Source: Psychrobacter sp. UBA6766
GTDB taxonomy: Bacteria; Pseudomonadota; Gammaproteobacteria; Pseudomonadales; Moraxellaceae
Assembly (NCBI RefSeq): GCF_002453355.1
Contig: NZ_DKGQ01000057.1
Coordinates: forward strand, 31,351 to 95,350
DNA: 64,000 bases
Reading direction: 5' to 3'
This document shows positions 61,345 through 64,000 of this stretch, one piece after another (position 1 is the first letter of the stretch; the number at the start of each line of letters is the position of its first letter). Below the pieces are notes generated by a model, which was given only the letters and a program-made list of their open reading frames with translations, searched no databases and was not told the origin of the DNA. The translations under genes were made by a program, and so were the position numbers.

Positions 61345-61547
61345 TGGCCAGTCTTAGTAAGCGATAAAAAGTTAGAAAACAGTCAGATTGGGCGAAAGAG
61401 ATGGTGTGATTTGACTGTACGGTTTACTAGATAAAATGGCGGATGGTGGCAATTAATGCTACAACTGGTATTGATAAGTAGATTTTGGCATGTATTTAAT
61501 GCTGTTTATCTACGATCAGCCATTTATTTGCTAACAAGGAGGTTAGT

Positions 61548-61997
61548 ATGTCTCGTACTCGTCAAGGCCGTATGTCTAAACGCACACTTGAGCAATGGCT
61601 CAGTGAGTATTCTGTTAGTCATCAAAACCTAGTCAATAAAAAAATCCATTGGCTGTGTGTCCCGACCATTTTTGTCAGCTTGTTGGGCATGGGTATGTCG
61701 CTATCAGTATGGTTTACCTTGGTGCTAAGCGCTCTGGTATTATTATTCTATATGCGTTTATCGACACCGCTATTTTTAGCAATGGGCATGTTTATTCTCA
61801 TTTGCTTATCAGTGATGGCGTTATTACCGTGGGGCTTTAAGGTTTGGGCAGCAATCTTCGTAGTTGCTTGGATTGGACAGTTTATTGGCCATAAAATTGA
61901 AGGCAAAAAACCGTCTTTCTTTGAAGATTTACAGTTTTTGTTAATTGGTCCAGCTTGGGTGGCCAATAGCTTGATGGGCCGTAAAAAGGCTGAATAA
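61548..61997 (+). CDS. Mpo1-like (DUF962) membrane protein
   Basis: 149 aa with four predicted membrane segments. A perfect AAGGAGGT (61536-61543) stands 4 nt before the ATG. The pattern fits Mpo1/DUF962: RTLEQWLSEYSVSHQNLVNKKIHWLCVPTIF near the start, with His residues that bind iron in the yeast enzyme, then GQFIGHKIEGKKPSFFEDLQFLLIGPAWV near 105. Yeast Mpo1 is an Fe-dependent 2-hydroxy fatty acid alpha-oxidation dioxygenase; bacterial members are little studied. Neighbours give no clue. Confidence 0.82.
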   Translation: MSRTRQGRMSKRTLEQWLSEYSVSHQNLVNKKIHWLCVPTIFVSLLGMGMSLSVWFTLVLSALVLLFYMRLSTPLFLAMGMFILICLSVMALLPWGFKVWAAIFVVAWIGQFIGHKIEGKKPSFFEDLQFLLIGPAWVANSLMGRKKAE

Positions 61998-62057
61998 GGA
62001 CTATTTAATACTGCCATTCTATTTTACATCATCATTTAACATTGTCATCTAATACAG

Positions 62058-62098
62058 AAAAAAGCACCACCCGGCAATTACTGGGGTGGTACTTTTTT
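62058..62098. terminator. Bidirectional terminator between Mpo1-like and nitroreductase genes
   Basis: ACCACCC and GGGTGGT form a 7-bp GC-rich stem, extended by a G-C pair after one mismatch, flanked by A6 and T6, between convergent genes. Confidence 0.8.
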
Positions 62099-62128
62099 AT
62101 TTGCTCACTGTTTTCTTTCAAGAATAGT

Positions 62129-62740
62129 TTACTTACCAAATACTTTCATACGTTCTTCAATAGGCTTAAACTCTTTGTCACCCGCTGGCTGCTCAATAGC
62201 ACCGAATACCAGTTGAGCATTCAATTCCCAATGCTCGTCGATATTCCATTCGTCAGCCACTTTTTTATCAATGATAGGATTGTAATGCTGTAAATTGGCG
62301 CCGATATTAATACTTGCCAATGCTACCCAAATGGCATATTGGTGCATGGCATTGGTTTGATGCGCCCAAATTGGGAATTTATCCGCGTATAAAGGTGCAG
62401 CGGCCTGCATGTCTCTTACAACGCTATGGTCTTCAAAGAATAAAATGGTACCAGCGCCCGCTTTAAAGCCAGCAATTTTTTGCTTGGTTGAAGCAAATTG
62501 CTCTTCACTGTCTACGAGAGCACGCAACGTATCTTCGGTAAGTTGCCAAAGCTTGTTATGAGCATCGCCAAATAGGACAACGATACGTGTCGACTGCGAA
62601 TTAAATGACGATGGCGTATGTAATAGTGCATGCTCAACCAGCTTGACGATATCATCATTTGATACTGGCAATTGATCGCTCAATGCATAGATAGAACGAC
62701 GCTTTTCTGCCGCTTGCTCTAGTGTTTTTAGGTCTGACAT
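62129..62740 (-). CDS. Nitroreductase family protein
   Basis: FMN-dependent oxidoreductase-like protein, 203 aa. The N-terminal EKRRSIYALSDQLPVS gives the FMN-phosphate Arg pair of the nitroreductase fold, HTPSSFNSQSTRIVVLFG near 41-58 matches the FMN-contacting segment of the Frm2/YtjD-like subgroup, and FPIWAHQTNAMHQYAIWVALASINIGANLQHYNP near 124 is the central helix signature. GGAG before the ATG supports the start. Substrates in this subgroup are unclear; members respond to fatty acids or detoxify nitro and quinone compounds. It neighbours pirin, which is common in Moraxellaceae but not proof of shared function. Confidence 0.88.
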   Translation of the reverse strand: MSDLKTLEQAAEKRRSIYALSDQLPVSNDDIVKLVEHALLHTPSSFNSQSTRIVVLFGDAHNKLWQLTEDTLRALVDSEEQFASTKQKIAGFKAGAGTILFFEDHSVVRDMQAAAPLYADKFPIWAHQTNAMHQYAIWVALASINIGANLQHYNPIIDKKVADEWNIDEHWELNAQLVFGAIEQPAGDKEFKPIEERMKVFGK

Positions 62741-63232
62741 AAATTTCTCCGTATTATTGATTTGGAATTAATTGAAGTTAATGATAAGCAAGATTCATAG
62801 GCAATAAAAAATAACCATACTTTTAACGAATTTGTTTCATTGTAAGGAAAACCAGCGTTAATACCTATTTTCTTTTTGTAAATTAATCTTCACAAATAAT
62901 GCCGAGAGAGTAGGTAAATTAAACAAATCAACCTCTAAAATCTTTTGGTAGTTCCGGTTCTGATAGACGCTCCATGTTTGATTCAACATTACCAAACTGC
63001 TCATAACCGTTGTTTCAGTCGATAACAGACTGATTAATCTCTTCTTTATAGTCATTGTCCGCGACAAAATTCTATCATAGTCAGATTTGGTTATTTAACG
63101 ACTCACTTTTTACTATCTGATACTGGATCTAATGTTTTGCCTTACGCTACTTTTACCTCCATACCTTCTTAAGCCCTTCTTAATTTAAGCATTTTTAACT
63201 TAAATGACTTTAACTTAAATACTTTTATAAGT
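62741..63232. other. Spacer between pirin and nitroreductase genes
   Basis: 492 bp between two minus-strand genes. It holds the nitroreductase promoter and the pirin trailer. Near 63196-63222 the sequence TTTAACTTAAAT occurs twice in tandem-like form. A minus-strand open frame of 69 codons at 62858-63067 has no ribosome binding site or recognisable relative. Confidence 0.45.
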
Positions 63233-63970
63233 TTAATGCCAATGAGCATTAAAAGCGCATTGAGGCATTGGGACTTCCATTAGCAATACTTTGGCATCAT
63301 CAATGACATCCATCGTAAAATTCTTAGTATCCGAGACACCTAGACCATCGCGGGTAGCCAAAATGTTGTCATTTACGACGACTTTACCGCCGATGATAAA
63401 GAGATAGACGCCATTGTTAGCGTTTTTGAGCTCATACGTCTCAGTCAAGCCTTTATCAAAATTGCCCATACTGAACCAGGCATCCTGATGAATCCACACG
63501 CCAGCGTCATCAGCACTGGGTGACAAAACTTGGTTAAATTTATTCGGCTCTAGGAGATCGTCCATACGGATTTGCTGATAACGAGGCTCAACATTCATTT
63601 TGTTTGGTATGACCCAAATCTGTAAAAACTTCACCGCTTCGTTATCGTCAGCGTTCATTTCACTGTGCGTGATACCCGTTCCTGCCGACATGACTTGAAT
63701 TTCACCAGTTTCGATGATGCCATTATTACCGATATTATCGCCGTGACCGAGCTTGCCTGATAAAGGGATACTGATAATTTCCATATCGCGATGTGAGTGA
63801 CTACCAAAGCCTTGACCAGCGATTACGAAGTCATCGTTGATAACGCGTAACGCGCCAAAGCCCATACGTTCTGGATTATGATAGTTGGCAAAACTGAAGG
63901 TATGCTTGCTTTTAAGCCAGCCATGGTTGGCGTCACCACGAGAATCTGCTGCATGATAGATGGTTTTCAC
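63233..63970 (-). CDS. Pirin family protein (YhhW-like)
   Basis: 245 aa bicupin protein. GTG at 63970 with AAGGA at about 4 nt is the start, giving MKTIYHAADSRGDANHGW. N-terminal cupin metal site: GFGSHSHRDMEII near 55-67 with the His pair, then GIIETGEIQVMSAGTGITHSEMNA near 85-108 with the third His and Glu. The C-terminal cupin has normal beta pattern and ends APMPQCAFNAHWH-like. E. coli YhhW can oxidise quercetin in vitro, but the physiological role of pirins is uncertain. Complete in the window. Confidence 0.93.
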   Translation of the reverse strand: MKTIYHAADSRGDANHGWLKSKHTFSFANYHNPERMGFGALRVINDDFVIAGQGFGSHSHRDMEIISIPLSGKLGHGDNIGNNGIIETGEIQVMSAGTGITHSEMNADDNEAVKFLQIWVIPNKMNVEPRYQQIRMDDLLEPNKFNQVLSPSADDAGVWIHQDAWFSMGNFDKGLTETYELKNANNGVYLFIIGGKVVVNDNILATRDGLGVSDTKNFTMDVIDDAKVLLMEVPMPQCAFNAHWH

Positions 63971-64000
63971 GATTTATCCTTATATATCAGCATTTTAAAC

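Noticed and set aside
62858..63067. 69-codon minus-strand frame between pirin and nitroreductase
   Set aside because: It opens with TTG, lacks a ribosome binding site, is rich in Leu/Asn/Lys as expected from AT-rich non-coding DNA, and resembles no family I know.
1..64000. Mobile elements, CRISPR arrays, toxin islands or integrative elements
   Set aside because: No transposase, integrase, direct-repeat/spacer pattern or phage gene is visible; gene content is core throughout.

Overview
The window is a stretch of chromosomal core genome from a low-to-mid GC gammaproteobacterium of the Moraxellaceae, most likely Psychrobacter. This rests on protein character (FtsZ, LpxC, type-2 malate dehydrogenase, DUF2789, DOMON-like protein), on a division and cell-wall cluster reduced to murG-murC-ddlB-ftsQ-ftsA-ftsZ-lpxC (an arrangement I associate with Moraxellaceae, from memory), and on AT-rich spacers. 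The species cannot be fixed from the sequence alone. I saw no insertion sequence, prophage, CRISPR array, rRNA or tRNA gene.

Layout. 1-4.6 kb: the end of an unknown gene, a Kef-type cation/proton antiporter, a DUF2628 membrane protein and trmB. 4.5-5.6 kb: a 1.1-kb non-coding region with two perfect, closely spaced DnaA boxes, an AT-rich core and a third near-box, leading into recA-recX. 7.9-11.6 kb: a DASS anion transporter, a YidB-like DUF937 protein and the sdhE-ygfX pair. 11.6-17.4 kb: folP, ftsH and rlmE on the minus strand, with yhbY and a DOMON-like gene on the plus strand. 17.6-32.7 kb: a CHAP-domain hydrolase, dciA, then the minus-strand murG-murC-ddlB-ftsQ-ftsA-ftsZ-lpxC block, preceded by gshB, pyrE, an unknown gene and a sugar-epimerase-like SDR protein. 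32.7-47.5 kb: a DUF4105/beta-barrel outer-membrane protein, ampD, murJ, a DUF4878-like lipoprotein, a GNAT acetyltransferase, ribF, DUF2789, mdh, a degenerate RNase T2 homologue, a soluble lytic transglycosylase and miaB. 47.5-58.3 kb: rtcB with a small basic companion, a LysE exporter, argE, a nucleoside deaminase, a YgfB/zapB-like/zapA division group, and glyQ-glyS. 58.7-64 kb: a PspC protein, a nadR-like gene with pnuC, an Mpo1-like protein, a nitroreductase and a pirin.

Functionally the region is dominated by envelope growth and division. Lipid II precursor synthesis (MurC, Ddl, MurG), its flipping (MurJ), the septal ring (FtsZ, FtsA, FtsQ, ZapA, ZapB-like), lipid A commitment (LpxC) and its regulatory protease (FtsH), and murein recycling (Slt, AmpD) all lie within about 45 kb. 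Replication and repair (RecA, RecX, DciA) and RNA maturation (TrmB, RlmE, YhbY, MiaB, RtcB) make up most of the rest.

This is ordinary core DNA and I did not find a clear new multi-gene system. The items most worth checking are: the DnaA-box cluster upstream of recA; an RNase T2 family protein that has lost both catalytic histidines; a NadR-type protein with eroded NMN adenylyltransferase signatures but an intact kinase P-loop beside pnuC; mutually exclusive hairpins in an unusually wide ddlB-ftsQ gap; a small basic protein paired with RtcB; long unstructured N-termini on RecX and Ddl; and an orphan plus-strand terminator-like hairpin near glyQ.
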